NCBI GenBank assembly: GCA_003342895.1
Contig: PTFA01000020.1
Span: 6,589,644 to 6,653,643 of the forward strand
Length of the DNA: 64,000 nt
Direction: 5' to 3'
Origin: Casuarius casuarius
Taxonomy: Eukaryota; Chordata; Aves; Casuariiformes; Casuariidae
The first letter of the stretch is position 1. Every line of letters starts with the position of its first letter. A program made the position numbers and the translations under genes. Of the stretch, positions 53,201-64,000 are shown piece after piece. The notes under the pieces are model-generated. The model made no database searches. It was not told the DNA's origin and saw only the letters and a program-made list of their open reading frames with translations.

Positions 53201-56200
53201 CCTACTTGACTTGAAAAGGGAAAGGACGATACTTTGTTAGAGCTCTGAGACCAGCGGACACTAGGCCTACAGCATCCTAGCTAGGTATCCACCTAGCTGT
53301 TATGATGCAAGTCAAACTTAAGGGAACCTTAAGGGACTGGGCATGCGTTAATCTAGTTAGAAGGAAGCCCCAAATCTGGATTATCAGACATTTAACTAAT
53401 CTTTTCTAATTGACTTTCTTTTGTCCTATACCCGCAGTATTAGAGGTGCTTAACACAGTAAAAGTTTGTGTACTTGCTTTCCTTACTTGAGCCCACCGGT
53501 GGGGACAGTGTGGCATTTCTTGTGCTCCAGTAATTGTTCAGGTGTCTTCATGAACTTGTGGCACACATCACACTCGAACATCCGTGTGATCAGGTGGATT
53601 TGCAGATGGCGCTCAAACATATTTTTTGTTTTGCAGACAAAGTTACAGAAAACACATTCAAAGCCTGAAAAATGAAAAAAGGGAATACTTATTGCTGATA
53701 TTTTGGCCAGATCCACTGCATAGAAAGTGACGGTTTGTATTTGTTTAACAAGTTCTTACCTTTCTCTGACTTCTCTTCAGTGTTCAGTGAAGTCTGACTA
53801 CCAGGCACTACGGAAATGACTAGCAGGTTGTTTGAACCCTTGTTTTTTTGGGTTATATCTGAATCATCTTTGCTGTTGACAGAATCGCTCAGTGCTGACA
53901 AAGACGATGAAGATGGGCTGTTAGATTCACTAGGTGTCTTCCTGTCTTCAACTGAAAATGAAGAGCACTAATTAGTACAGCAGATTAGATGGAAAGCCAG
54001 TGATCCTGTTTTTAATTTCAGGAAAAATGTTAATGTATTTAAAGTTAATTCCAGCTTACTTATCAACAAGTCTGAAATTAACTGATCTGTTTGGGAAGCA
54101 TCAGAGTTGCACCTCCCTCCTTTTTATATGCATTCATATGTTTACAGCAGTACATATGTCAGTTTATCCTAGATTACACTCTGTCTTTAATGACAGTGGG
54201 AAGGGAGCATGTAACTCTACTTCATACTAGGCTGAGAAAATCCCAAGGAAACACTTTGATTAGCACAGAGTTCAAAACCAACAGAGAATCTGTCACTTAG
54301 AAAAGAAATAGACTTTCTGTAGGTTTGGGCTGTGAAAACCAAAAGCACGGTTCATGGCACACTTCATTACTGGTCCCAGCTAAGCCTCTCCCACCTTCCT
54401 GTTTATGTGTGTCCATTGGGTAAACTTAGCAGGAAGGGCAAAGGAGAATAATCTCATTCATTGTACTGAGGGTACATCCTCAGTAATGACTGTAAGAGCT
54501 AACAGCCTGGTCTCAAGATTTATCTATTGTTATTTGGACCTCTTAATGAAGAAAAATTAATTAAAAAGAAAAACGTATTTAACTGGATCTAAAGTTGAAA
54601 CCCATCAGAATTTCCTCATGTGTGCAATAAATGTATGAAGTTCTAATCCCAAACTGCATCATACAGCACAAATGAACTAGAGTGAGAGTTCTCATACAAA
54701 CTCTAATCCATTTTAATCTGCCATGAGCCAAAGAGGCAGAATGGGCAAATTATTAGCTCTCACCTGTGTCTTGGTTTAATCAGAGCTGTGCTAAAAAGTG
54801 ACTTTACTAAAGCTTCATATTATATATACGATAAAGTCTCCCAACCAAGTACCTGCAAACAACAATATCTGTGTGCCTAGCTCTAAACCAATGAACGGCA
54901 CCTTTAAGTCTAAGATAAAAATGTAGGAATGCACTGATGAAATCTGATGACCCAAAGCTGTCAATAGGGAGGATGGTTGGGATATCACACAGAAAGACTC
55001 ACTGACCTTGGGACCAGAGTAATAGAACTGGAATGAAATTTAATAGTACAGAATACAAAGTTATGACCTGAAGGGCCAGTAACAAGAATTTTTGCTAGAA
55101 ATGAGGAGTTATAAGTAGGAAACAGTCAAGGAAAACAGAAGAAGAATTTGAGCAGAACACAGGATGAATATGAGCAATCAGTGTGATGGGGCCTCCAAGG
55201 AAGGTAAATATGATCACAGAGTGCATTGTGTGAGCTATTCCCAGTAGCTGCTGCTATCTTACATTGCCACCGCTACTTATTGCATCTCACCTAATATACC
55301 ATGTACAGCTGTGATTGTGTATGTCGAGAACAGGAATTCTAACAAGAACATACGCAGTGAGGGCCTGGAACAATGAGAAAAGAGTGCTTCATACGAGAAA
55401 AGGCTCAGTGAACATTTAGGGGAGACAGAGTTGCTCTCCATAAACGTATTAAGGGAATAAATTCTGGGGAAGGGGAGAAGAGTGGCAGAGGAAGCAAGAG
55501 TGGGGACTACACTTTCAGATAAAGAACAGTGCTGGCACAAGAAGAAAGTATGTATGTATTGATTATCAGTAAGACACAGGCTGGAATTTTTAGAAAGGTC
55601 CCTAATCTTTAAAGCGGGAAATTCTGCACCTCCCTCTCCATAAAAACAGTTGGTTCAAAACAATTCTACTTGTTTGAAGACATATACTGATACCTGTACA
55701 AACAGGCCTTTTATGACCTGGTAACCTTACAGGGTAAAGGACTGGAGTCAAGTGACCCAGAAAATCCCCATTTTTTTTTTCCTTTCTCCATATTTACCAC
55801 ACATGCAAGCATTTGGCTGAATCACCAGCTGAATGGCTGAATTTGACAGGATGAATAGAGAACAAGTATTTAAAAGAGAGGCTTTAAAAGACAAACAGTA
55901 GCTCCAAACTCTGAGCCACAACAGCAGGAAACAATAGGCTACAGCTCAGTTTGAGCGCTGATGCAAACTTTACATGTCATTATAGATGGCTGTCTCCATT
56001 TGCCTTGATTTCCTATGTGGAAAGTGGGGCTAGATACAAAGTTAGTGTGTAGCCAGAGTCATAAGTGAATGCAAACACCTCAGAGAGCAGGGAGATGGGA
56101 GCTCAAGCAGTAACGCTGGGAGCTGTGCTAGCACAGAATCCCAGGAAGGCTTCCCAATACTTTGTATCTCTATAGTTACATTTAATTCATGTATTTGTAA

Positions 56201-59200
56201 GCACAAACAACTGCATTCCCCTCTCCTTTCTCCTTCTCCACCCATCCTATTTTCCCAGTTTTATTCGTGGTAGGACAGGAAAAGCAATTTAGCAATGGAA
56301 AAATTGAGCTAGACACAATTCACCTTCAACATTGTCAACACAATTGTCAATAGCTTGTGACAGTAAAAACCGTTCTGCCTGGTGTTATGAGAGAAATTAA
56401 AAGGATCTGAATTTTCTTTTCCTTAAATTATGCCAGACTTCATTAATTGGACTAAGCATATGGAGCTTGTTTGAAAACTGCTATTGTTATCTTTGGCTAT
56501 TAAGTGAACAGGACCAGAAGAGAACATATGACTTGTTCCATTATTTAATATAAAGCTACATTTATGGTATTGCTGAATCACAGTGTCAACTAAACATCAA
56601 CATGAAATTTCAAACTGATAGACTGTGGGGGAGAACACACCAACAGCAAAGTTCAATATATTGTGTACTACATACCTACAACCAGGTATGCACAATTAAC
56701 ACCCAAAGTCACCTTGTCACCATAAAGGCAATGGTGATTTTGATGAAATAGTAAACCAGCCAGAAAAACAAAACATGTATGCAATGCTGTCTTCAACAGC
56801 AGAGGGAATTGGGGGGGGGGGGGAAGGGAGCGGGACTAAGTAGTCTTTCATTTATTTCCCTAAGCTTGAAAATTGATCTGCACTACCAGACCATCTGCCT
56901 GGCTGGAGTCCAACTCACTTCAACTTTGCAAGATCAGGCCTTAATTAGCAAGCTTCAGTGAAAGTAAAGAGAGTGCTGATGAGAAGTGTGAAGGTTGCAC
57001 CTAAAAAGAAAGGAAGAGAGAGATCACTGCAGCCGGGAGAGGGGGATCACCACCTGTGTGCTTGCTGTTGACATGAGCCTTCATATCTGCCTCTTCCATG
57101 GTGACAAAATCGCATGCTGTGCAGCAAATCGAGAACATCCACTGCTCTTTATCCACGTGGAGGGACATATGACTGACAAACTGGACATTCATCTCTGTCT
57201 CAAACCCACATACATGACAGCTGCAGGCAGAAGGGAATTCAAGAGCAAAAAAACATTAACAAACAAAATACAAACATAAGCATATTGCCCTTCCCTTCAT
57301 TCTGTAAGTACAAACTCATTGCGCAGATTTCTTTTCCTCCTCACTGATGAACATTGACTGGAAAATTCTTTTGTCTGCTGAACTGCCTTTGAACTGATGG
57401 CCATGCCAACGTGATTAAGGGCAGGCACAACGCAACAATCCTGTACATGCTATAATGATGCTAAATAATCATAAAGTTAATTAAAAACTACAGATTCCAG
57501 ATGCTGCGCATCACCTAGCTGATTCCTTTGGGCAATAAGATGCACTGCAGCCTTGCCAAGATGTTTAGTAGGGCTGATACACTGACAAACGGAGAGCTTG
57601 CTGCACACTCCAGGAGTTATTTTCAAGCTCTGGAATGGTTCCCATGCCAAACTGGGATCTTGTGCAAAACTGCCTGGCAGATTCAGTGTAAGCAAGTAAA
57701 AATGGGTTCAAACATTCCTTCTGCTTGACTGGAAAACAGCAGTCATCAGCTATGCAAATAATTAGCAGAGATACAGATTTCACAGCCAGTGCATAAACAG
57801 TGATATTTAGAGGCAATAGAAGGGACCCTTTAATTTAACTTTCTATGCAGAGTCCTCCTCTTGCTTTGATTAGGCCATTAACATTTAAAACAAGCCAAAA
57901 ACATTTGAAAAGGCATATACTCTGGGGCACGATTTTGCCTTCCCAGGGGGATGGACTAGATAATCTAATACAGCAGGTCTCATTTATTTCTTACTTCTAT
58001 GATTCTGTAATTAAATCTGTTCTTGGCACTTTGACTAAAAATAGGAGTGATTTTGTAATCTGTCTGGCCACTAGGGTGCACATCACAGTTTGCAGAGCAC
58101 ACAACAGTGCATACAACAATGAGCATGCCCAAACAACAGTTTTATCTGGGTAATTCCTCTTATTTTTTTCAGGCATATTTTCCTAATGGTTGTCTCTCTC
58201 TCATTGTGTTGGTCACTGAATCTTAGAACATATACACCTCTAGCAAATAGAGGAAACATGTGTGTGGAGATTGTAATTCTTTTTATACTTTACCATTTGA
58301 TTTCATGGATTTGGCTGAAAATAATGGAATGAACAGAGGCAATTGGAAACACTGTGCTTTAGATTTGCCATGAATCTGTGTACGCAATGGGACTTTTCCA
58401 TACACAAAACTTAAACGAACACTGCATAAAAAGTTTAAGAGGCTTCTAAGAGCATGACTGCCTCACAAAGCCATTAATAATAATAAAATTAAAAAAACCC
58501 CAAACACTGTCTTTCCCAGTGGCTAGCCAAGTCAAACAGCATGAGACAGCCAGCTGGGTTTTGCTGCTGAGCCCAAAGTCACATATGGGCAAGCCAAATA
58601 CTTTCAGTGCAGTTCCACCCTGGAAGGCCAGAAGGGCAGCCCTGTAACATGTCCTTAGCAGGCAGATAAGACATTCAGATGCCCTTGTCTTGTGCACAGC
58701 CCTCCGCTGGGTCCTCACCTGTAGTAATAAGGGTGCTTCTTTCCATCACTGCCTTCAGAAGTGACAGCGCTGACAATGTCCTCAGTGTCCGTACTCACCA
58801 GCTTCACAGAATGGACAGTCAGGTGCTGGTTCAGATTAGCACGGCACTTAGCAGCATAGGGGCACAAGTGGCATTTGTATTTTCTCTCTTCTGAAAAAGA
58901 AACAGAAAACCTTGAATATACACTTCATTTTGAAGCAAGCTGTTTTTAAAGCTTCCAGTAACCAAGTATGCATTCCTTTGGGTTTCTCCAAGCAGCTTTC
59001 AGAATGAGGTACTTGGGAAGCTAGAACAGTAGTTCACAGCAATTACTCAGAAAAAACCTCATTTGGAGGTAGTTTAGGAGTATTTTTTTTAACTTGGTCT
59101 GAAATTTGTAGTCAGATAATATAAAACTTTATAAACTCTGGAAACCTTGGGTAACTGCAGCTCTGAGAGCTGCAGCAGAGCCAGTATAGAAACAGCTCAA

Positions 59201-60572
59201 TAATCTACAACTACATCCTTTACCTAGCATCTATTTGATTTTTGGGTCCAGTTAAATATTTCTGAAGTTGCCCATGTGATCACTTGCAGAGAGTTGATGT
59301 TTGATTTTGTATTAAAATCTGAGGGTGGAGAGGAGAGAGAAGGCTGCATTGCATCATTAGGCCAGTTCTGAACACAAGCCAACCAAAAACCACTCAAAGA
59401 ACAATTAAACAACCCAAACAAATTCATCATCTGTTTCTGATGCTTCACAACTTTTAAAACAGAAATGATTTTTAAAAAAATTAAACCTTCCTAAATCCTG
59501 GCAGCAAAGTTCTTGTACGTACCAGAGTTCATTTTGTAAGGAGTTGATTAGTTAAAAAAACCCAAACATTGTATTACATCAGCTTTACAAGCTTTCCCTT
59601 TGAAGACCTGATGCTCTAAATTTGAAATATACTGCTACAAGTGTATTAGGCACAAGAAATTCAATAGAGCAGTTTAAGAAAACCCCATAAAGTCATGGAA
59701 CAGAGCATCTGAACCTTTTCAGTGTGGCTCTATTAAATGGTACAACATTTACTGGCATTATACCAACAAGATATTACAGCACTGCATCAGAAATTCTTGC
59801 TTTCAAGTCTTATTTTGTGCAGTGTGCCTCAGCAAGCTAACAAGGTGCATCTTCCATATAAAAACTGTTAGTCTCAGCTGATTTGAAACTGATTGACTTT
59901 AAGGAAGCTGGTGTGGGGTAAAATAGATCCTGTTCCTTTCAGCAGAAGCAAATGATGAGAGCACAGCTGAATTACAGATATTAAATCCTTTTAGTTTCAT
60001 CATATCTGAAACACCAAGGCCAGATCTTTTGTTGTTCAGTAGGGCTCATCAGGTGAATGCAAGAAAGGACAGACGAAAGCTGCATCTTCTCTTTAGAGCT
60101 CTGTTAAGAGGCGTGCTTAATCAATTGATATCTACAGACTAGCCTACTGGAACTTGGATAAATATACATTTTGTAAAGATAAATTACAAATTTTGTAAAG
60201 ATAATGTATATTTTTGCAAAGAAAAATAAAACGTTCATTAACTCCCTGAATGCTACTCCTACGACATTCTGGCCTGCTGCTGCACTTGGCTGTGCTCTAA
60301 GTACAAGAAGCTGAGGATGGCTCCTTCCACACGTACTCTTCTGCTTACCTTCATCCCCCTCCACCTAAACAAACCATGATGAACAAGCAGATTTGCTCAA
60401 TGCTGCGAAGACAGACACCAAAGCATCGGATTACCTGTGTGCAGTGAGACGTGTCGTGACAAAGTCTGCTGTCGGCCAAACACTTTTCCACACACATCAC
60501 AGGGAAAGAGCTGGTCGTTAAATTTCCAAGGTGGCAATCCATTTCCTGCCTCCAGCCCTAGTTTTTCTGTTT
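49480..60572 (-). CDS. ZNF827: ZNF827, C2H2 zinc-finger protein (3' half, 6 coding exons; 5' part outside the window)
   Basis: Exons in transcript order are 60572-60435, 58890-58719, 57220-57054, 53951-53760, 53664-53487 and 50287-49480 (stop at 49482-49480). Together they are 1655 bases, coding the last 550 residues of a protein of roughly 1080. ZNF827 is a nuclear factor known to recruit NuRD to chromatin and telomeres and to bind RPA. The window shows eleven C2H2 fingers in order, from CDVCGKVF to CDECLFKT. A serine-rich acidic linker separates fingers 4 and 5, a canonical HTGERPF linker joins fingers 9 and 10, and a Ser/Pro-rich tail ends in AETV. Every junction is GT-AG and in phase. The long N-terminal coding exon, with the NuRD-binding start and first fingers, must lie beyond 64000. 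It converges with MMAA, as in human. Confidence 0.93.
50288..53486 (-). other. ZNF827 intron
   Basis: A 3.2 kb intron between the finger 5-6 exon and the last exon. Unremarkable sequence apart from a perfect 8-base-arm hairpin at 53279-53298. No nested gene or repeat family was recognised. Confidence 0.85.
53487..53664 (-). CDS. ZNF827: ZNF827 coding exon (fingers 5 and 6)
   Basis: The acceptor CATTTTTCAG lies just above 53664 and the donor GTAAGG below 53487. It codes FECVFCNFVCKTKN and a second finger CDVCHKFMKTPEQLLEH, with C-x2-C and H-x3-H spacings. It ends two bases into a lysine codon completed by the last exon. Confidence 0.93.
53760..53951 (-). CDS. ZNF827: ZNF827 coding exon (Ser-rich acidic linker)
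   Basis: The acceptor ATTTTCAG lies above 53951 and the donor GTAAGA below 53760. It codes EDRKTPSESNSPSSSSLSAL and an acidic KDDSD stretch before NNLLVISVVPGSQ. No zinc finger is present. The low-complexity serine run and KKN/KKG-like residues suggest a flexible linker between finger groups. Confidence 0.9.
53952..57053 (-). other. ZNF827 intron containing a CR1 fragment
   Basis: A 3.1 kb intron. Its main content is the CR1-like fragment at about 54925-55640. A G run of about 13 lies near 56811-56823. Confidence 0.85.
54925..55640 (+). mobile_element. CR1-like LINE fragment, sense (antisense to ZNF827)
   Basis: The longest repeat recognised here. Reading + strand, it keeps the CR1 ORF2 3' order. 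GATGACCCAAAGCTG comes first, then AAAGACTCACTGACCTTGGG, AATTTAATAGTACA and AACAAGAATTTTTGCT. CACAGGATGAATATGAGC, GTGTGATGGGGCCTCCAA and TAAGGGAATAAATTCTGGGG follow, with a diverged tail. Stops and indels destroy the frame. It sits in the intron opposite to the gene's direction. Confidence 0.85.
57054..57220 (-). CDS. ZNF827: ZNF827 coding exon (fingers 3 and 4)
   Basis: The acceptor TGCCTGCAG precedes 57220. It codes CHVCGFETEMNVQFVSHMSL and a second, variant finger CCTACDFVTMEEADMKAH with an H-x4-H end. Two in-frame donors overlap at the 3' end (GTGGTGATC). The first, after 57054, fits the phase of the next exon; the second would add one codon. Confidence 0.9.
57221..58718 (-). other. ZNF827 intron containing a CR1 3' end
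   Basis: A 1.5 kb intron. Besides the CR1 3' end at about 57895-58015, nothing was recognised. Confidence 0.85.
57895..58015 (+). mobile_element. CR1-like 3' terminus
   Basis: GGGGGATGGACTAGATAATC is followed by TTCTATGATTCTGTAA, the signature of CR1 3' ends, which finish in short ATTCTATGA/ATTCTGT repeats. Only the last hundred bases remain, as expected for 5'-truncated LINE copies. Confidence 0.8.
58719..58890 (-). CDS. ZNF827: ZNF827 coding exon (finger 2)
   Basis: The acceptor TCTTTTTCAG precedes 58890 and the donor GTGAGG follows 58719. It codes ERKYKCHLCPYAAKC and the rest of a C-x2-C/H-x3-H finger. An acidic spacer TDTEDIVSAVTSEGSDG and a HPYYYS lead-in to the next finger follow. 172 bases, with phases matching both neighbours. 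Confidence 0.93.
58891..60434 (-). other. ZNF827 intron
   Basis: A 1.5 kb intron with AT-rich sequence and no recognised repeat or gene. Confidence 0.85.
60435..60572 (-). CDS. ZNF827: ZNF827 coding exon (finger 1 of this window)
   Basis: The acceptor GGTGTAG precedes 60572 and the donor GTAATC follows 60435. The exon codes ETEKLGLEAGNGLPPWKFND and then CDVCGKVFGRQQTLSRH, a classic C2H2 finger, ending in HT one base into a glutamate codon. Its first codon needs one base from an exon beyond the window. Confidence 0.92.
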
Positions 60573-63500
60573 CTACACCAAAAAATGCATAAACAGAAAG
60601 TCGTATTTTAACAATTCTCAGGCTTCACTCAGATTTCACTCAGTAGAGTCCTGTAGGTGTTGCGTACAACACAATACCTCGACTGCATGCTGCGTGATGT
60701 GGCACAGGAGTTAATGTAAAAAGAAGACTTCTCCAGTGATGGGAAGCAAAGATTTCATAGAGCATCTTTCATATGTACTCTAAAGCAGATTATGTAAAGA
60801 GAAATCAAGAGTGAGCCTGGCGAAGCATTAACTTCTAATTCTGTTTTTGTAGAGAGATCATCCCTTTGGCTTTCTCAGTCACCCGCCTTCCCTTCCCTTC
60901 CCTTGGTGCATGAAGTATAGCTGGTCCGAGATGGTAGGTTGTTTTATCCTGCATTATTATTCATGGCTGAAGCGAGATTTTCAAACTTTTTCTTTTCTAT
61001 TGACAGAGGAACTTTTGCTACCTGAGCAGTCTTCCATTGAAGGAGAACAGAAGATTGCTCAGACAAAAGTTAAACCAAGAGGATGCAGAATGCCAGTGAG
61101 GGGGTGGTATCTGGGGCAGGTGCTCCCCAGTACCTGCTGTCCTCAGGCATCACAATTCCCAGCAGCTTGGAGGGCCCTTCCATTAAAAACCTGAGACCTG
61201 GAGATGGCCGTTATCTTTAAAGAAGTGTTTTTAATTGTTTCAAGAACAGAGAGAGAGTCTCCTGTACAAAAAGGCAACTCCACATAGCATAAAACAGAGA
61301 TGAAGGCACTCTGTAAGGAAGTAGAGAGAAAAGGACAGGGAACGAGGAAGAGAAAACAGATACACAGTGTTTATAAAATAAGTTAAAAGTGTAGCCAATT
61401 TTGATCTGATTGGAGGGGAAGAGAGAGTCAATGGAGACTGAGGATAGCAGTGACACTACTTAGATCACATGGGAAACAGTATCAGCAAGGCCTGTGTAAA
61501 GAAACATCCTCTGGGAGTGTCCTATTGTGCCTGAGGAGAAGGGACCACTGTAGTAAGAAGTACACAAAACCACAAGGACATTCAGCAGCTTTCCAAATAC
61601 AACAGCCAGTGGGCATGGTTTGGTTTTGCTACTTTCTTTTGCTTAAAGACCTCCTATTTCCACTTGAATGAAAGATCCAACATTCAGAGCACCTTCCTCT
61701 CATCCCACCCCCCCTGTGTGACCGCAGCCCACAGCTAGCTCCACTGGTGTGTGTTCGCATGGCATGATAAAGGAAAACTATTTGCTGGGATTTTCTGGTA
61801 TACAGGAGAGGAACTGATGACAGTACAAAAATATCATACTGAGCTTAAGTTACTCTATCAGAGGTTGGAACAAAACAGTAAAACCCTCATCCCACAAAGC
61901 ACTGAGGAATACCCACCCCCTTGCCTTCACACAGGCAACACCTCACTGACACAGTCACCTACCACTGCAAATTTGGCTACCATGTATGGAAGAGTCCCTC
62001 CTTCACAGTTAGGTGCCCAGACAGCTCTATTATGATTTATGCAAATAGCTGTCAACTATTCTAATTAATTTAAGCAATAATAAAACCAGTGCAGAGATTG
62101 GGGCAGAGACTCCACACAGCAAACTTAGGGATGGTCATGCTTGCCAGCTCCCTTTCAGCTGCTGTTACTTTCTTCTGTCCTCCTCTCCTCTATATATACA
62201 ATATTTAGTACAACGGAGGAATGATGAGGCACCTCTGAGTGCTAACATCCAACAACACATTTTTCTTAAAGAATCTCTAGTGAGAAAACAAGTTCTGCGT
62301 CTTCAAAAGTAGTCATTTTGTAAAATTTAATAAAGTAAGAAACAGCCCCCAGGGCCCTAAGGGCTGGTAAGTGACCCTTAACCTTCAAGAACTTCAATAA
62401 CAAATGACTCTTTTTGTTAAGATCCTTAAGTTCAAAACAATGGAAAATTTGACTCTGTACTAATACTACAGATATTTTAGCAGAGCTTTTTGAGTACATA
62501 ATCAAAACAGTGCTTCAAAAGAGGAATATGGTAATGATTATAGGATAAGGTCACAAGGGTGTATGTTGCTTCAACACGGTCACAACAAAAACGAATTAAT
62601 TGGGACATGTACCAAACAAGCAGGCTCAATTAAAAGTAAATAAGTCTCTTAACTATTCATTTCAGCATTAGTCATCAGCCCTCTTTTATCTCTTAAGAAG
62701 GTGAAATATAATATATTCTCTTCCCTATGGTGGATTTATATCTATGAGTTCTGGGAAGCTCATAGGAAGCTGGAAGAATATTAATTTTCTGATTATCTTC
62801 AGCTGGTGAAAGCTAGTCCCTTGCAAGCACCTGCATATTTTTTCATTGATACAAAAGAGGATACTGTGGGTGTTTTTCAAGTACTTCTATTTACTTTGAA
62901 GATGTATTCCTAGGGTCCTAAGTACAGTGCTTCTTTCTTTTGTTTCTCCTGAATCTTCTCTCTAAGGCAAAGTGCTTTTTCTACTCAGCAAGCTCCTTAG
63001 TTTGTTCATGGCAAACCAGAGCTGATCTCTGCTGCAGCCTGACTGCTCTGTGGGGGACCCCTCAGCTCCAGGGGAAACCACCTCCTTCCACTCCTCACCT
63101 CTGAGCAGCTCTGTCGGCAGCCTGAAGCCCTTTGTCCACCCTGCAGCGGTCCAGAAATCTTCCCAAAACGTACCCAGTAACTGACCTCACCAGTGACTTG
63201 AAGAATCAGGTGAGTCAACACCCACATTCAATCCTAGGCCTCTGTCTCTACTTAATGCCATGGGATGGTGTTTTCTGAGATGTGAGTACATGTCCAGTGA
63301 CAAAAAGACCATTATACCAGCTTGCACAAAGCATTTGCACTTTACAGAGACAGCATTGGTATCCTTTAAGAATACCTTAAGTAGAGGTCATTCAGTGTCC
63401 AGGAAGAAGGTGAACTGAGACCAACTAATGTTAAATAATAAATCACCATTATGAGCGATGTCCGCACAGAAACCCATCTTTCACCAAGGCATCCCTATAC

Positions 63501-64000
63501 TAAAAAAAATATTAAGGACTTGATGCAGGATTTCTGCTTTAAACCAATATTCAACAGCAAATTCCAAAGCTTTAATGTTAAAAAAGCATGAATGACAAAA
63601 TAATACTTAAATTATTTAATAAGTAATAGACTGCATTCCTTTGTGGGCTTTGGAGTTTAAAACAAAACATGCTTAGTAAAATGGAAGGCCTCTAAGTTCT
63701 CCAGCACATCATTAAAAAGTAATAAAATTTTCAAACTCAGTATATTATAGGTTAGTAATAAAACTATTTTGAAATAGTTCTACAAAAAAGCTTTAAGGAT
63801 TAAGAAGTTTTTAATGTTTTTAGGCTCAACAAATTTAGTGAAGTAAAACAAATACATTTTTATGGTCACCATTCCTGTCCTGCCTCACTGCATATTGTTT
63901 CCCTACTAACCCCAAGTCAACCTCAGAGTGAATAGCTGTGTAAAGCTGATCATCCAGGACGGGGCTAGAAACTGGTGGGACTGTCACTATCTCAAGTTTC
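60573..64000 (-). other. ZNF827 intron, partial (upstream exon beyond the window)
   Basis: No - strand segment resembling the N-terminal ZNF827 exons was found, so at least 3.4 kb of this intron lies here. A GC-richer patch at about 63010-63210 ends in a good + strand donor (CAG then GTGAGT) but has no partner exon. Confidence 0.6.

Noticed and set aside
60910..61194. 94-residue + strand open frame in the ZNF827 intron
   Set aside because: No family resemblance; it does not match the expected upstream ZNF827 exon, which would be on the - strand.

Overview
This is a stretch of vertebrate nuclear genome, most likely from a bird or another sauropsid. It contains split genes with GT-AG introns, AT-rich non-coding DNA, a CpG-island promoter, many decayed CR1-type LINE fragments, two MIR-like amniote SINE relics, and no Alu- or L1-like sequence. 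Two protein genes are clear, and they face each other tail to tail. The first is MMAA, complete on the + strand: promoter CpG island near 15.4-16.0 kb and six coding exons from 16751 to 23056. The second is the 3' half of ZNF827 on the - strand: six coding exons from 60572 down to 49480. The MMAA-ZNF827 neighbourhood matches the order known from human 4q31, in a much more compact form.

Layout. 1-15.4 kb: upstream intergenic DNA with CR1 fragments and a few unpaired exon-like motifs; no SMAD1 coding exon (the expected upstream neighbour) was recognised. 15.4-16.0 kb: CpG island with a perfect NRF1-type palindrome, a CRE-like inverted repeat beside an ETS-type motif, GC boxes and an inverted CCAAT box. 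16.7-23.9 kb: MMAA coding exons and 3'UTR. 24-46 kb: intergenic DNA with a CR1 fragment, two MIR-like relics and two orphan CpG-rich patches (40.4 and 41.6 kb). It also holds a phase-compatible chain of four small exon-like segments on the + strand (31381-32784), which is the best candidate here for an undescribed gene. 46-49.5 kb: probable ZNF827 3'UTR, broken by a 485-base assembly gap. 49.5-60.6 kb: ZNF827 exons coding eleven C2H2 zinc fingers and the C-terminal tail. 60.6-64 kb: the next ZNF827 intron.

The two recognised genes do not share a pathway. MMAA is a mitochondrial G3E-family GTPase that chaperones adenosylcobalamin loading of methylmalonyl-CoA mutase. ZNF827 is a nuclear zinc-finger protein known to recruit NuRD to chromatin and telomeres. 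Exon boundaries were placed by reading splice sites and checking that the reading phase carries through every junction. Family assignments rest on remembered protein families, not on a database search.
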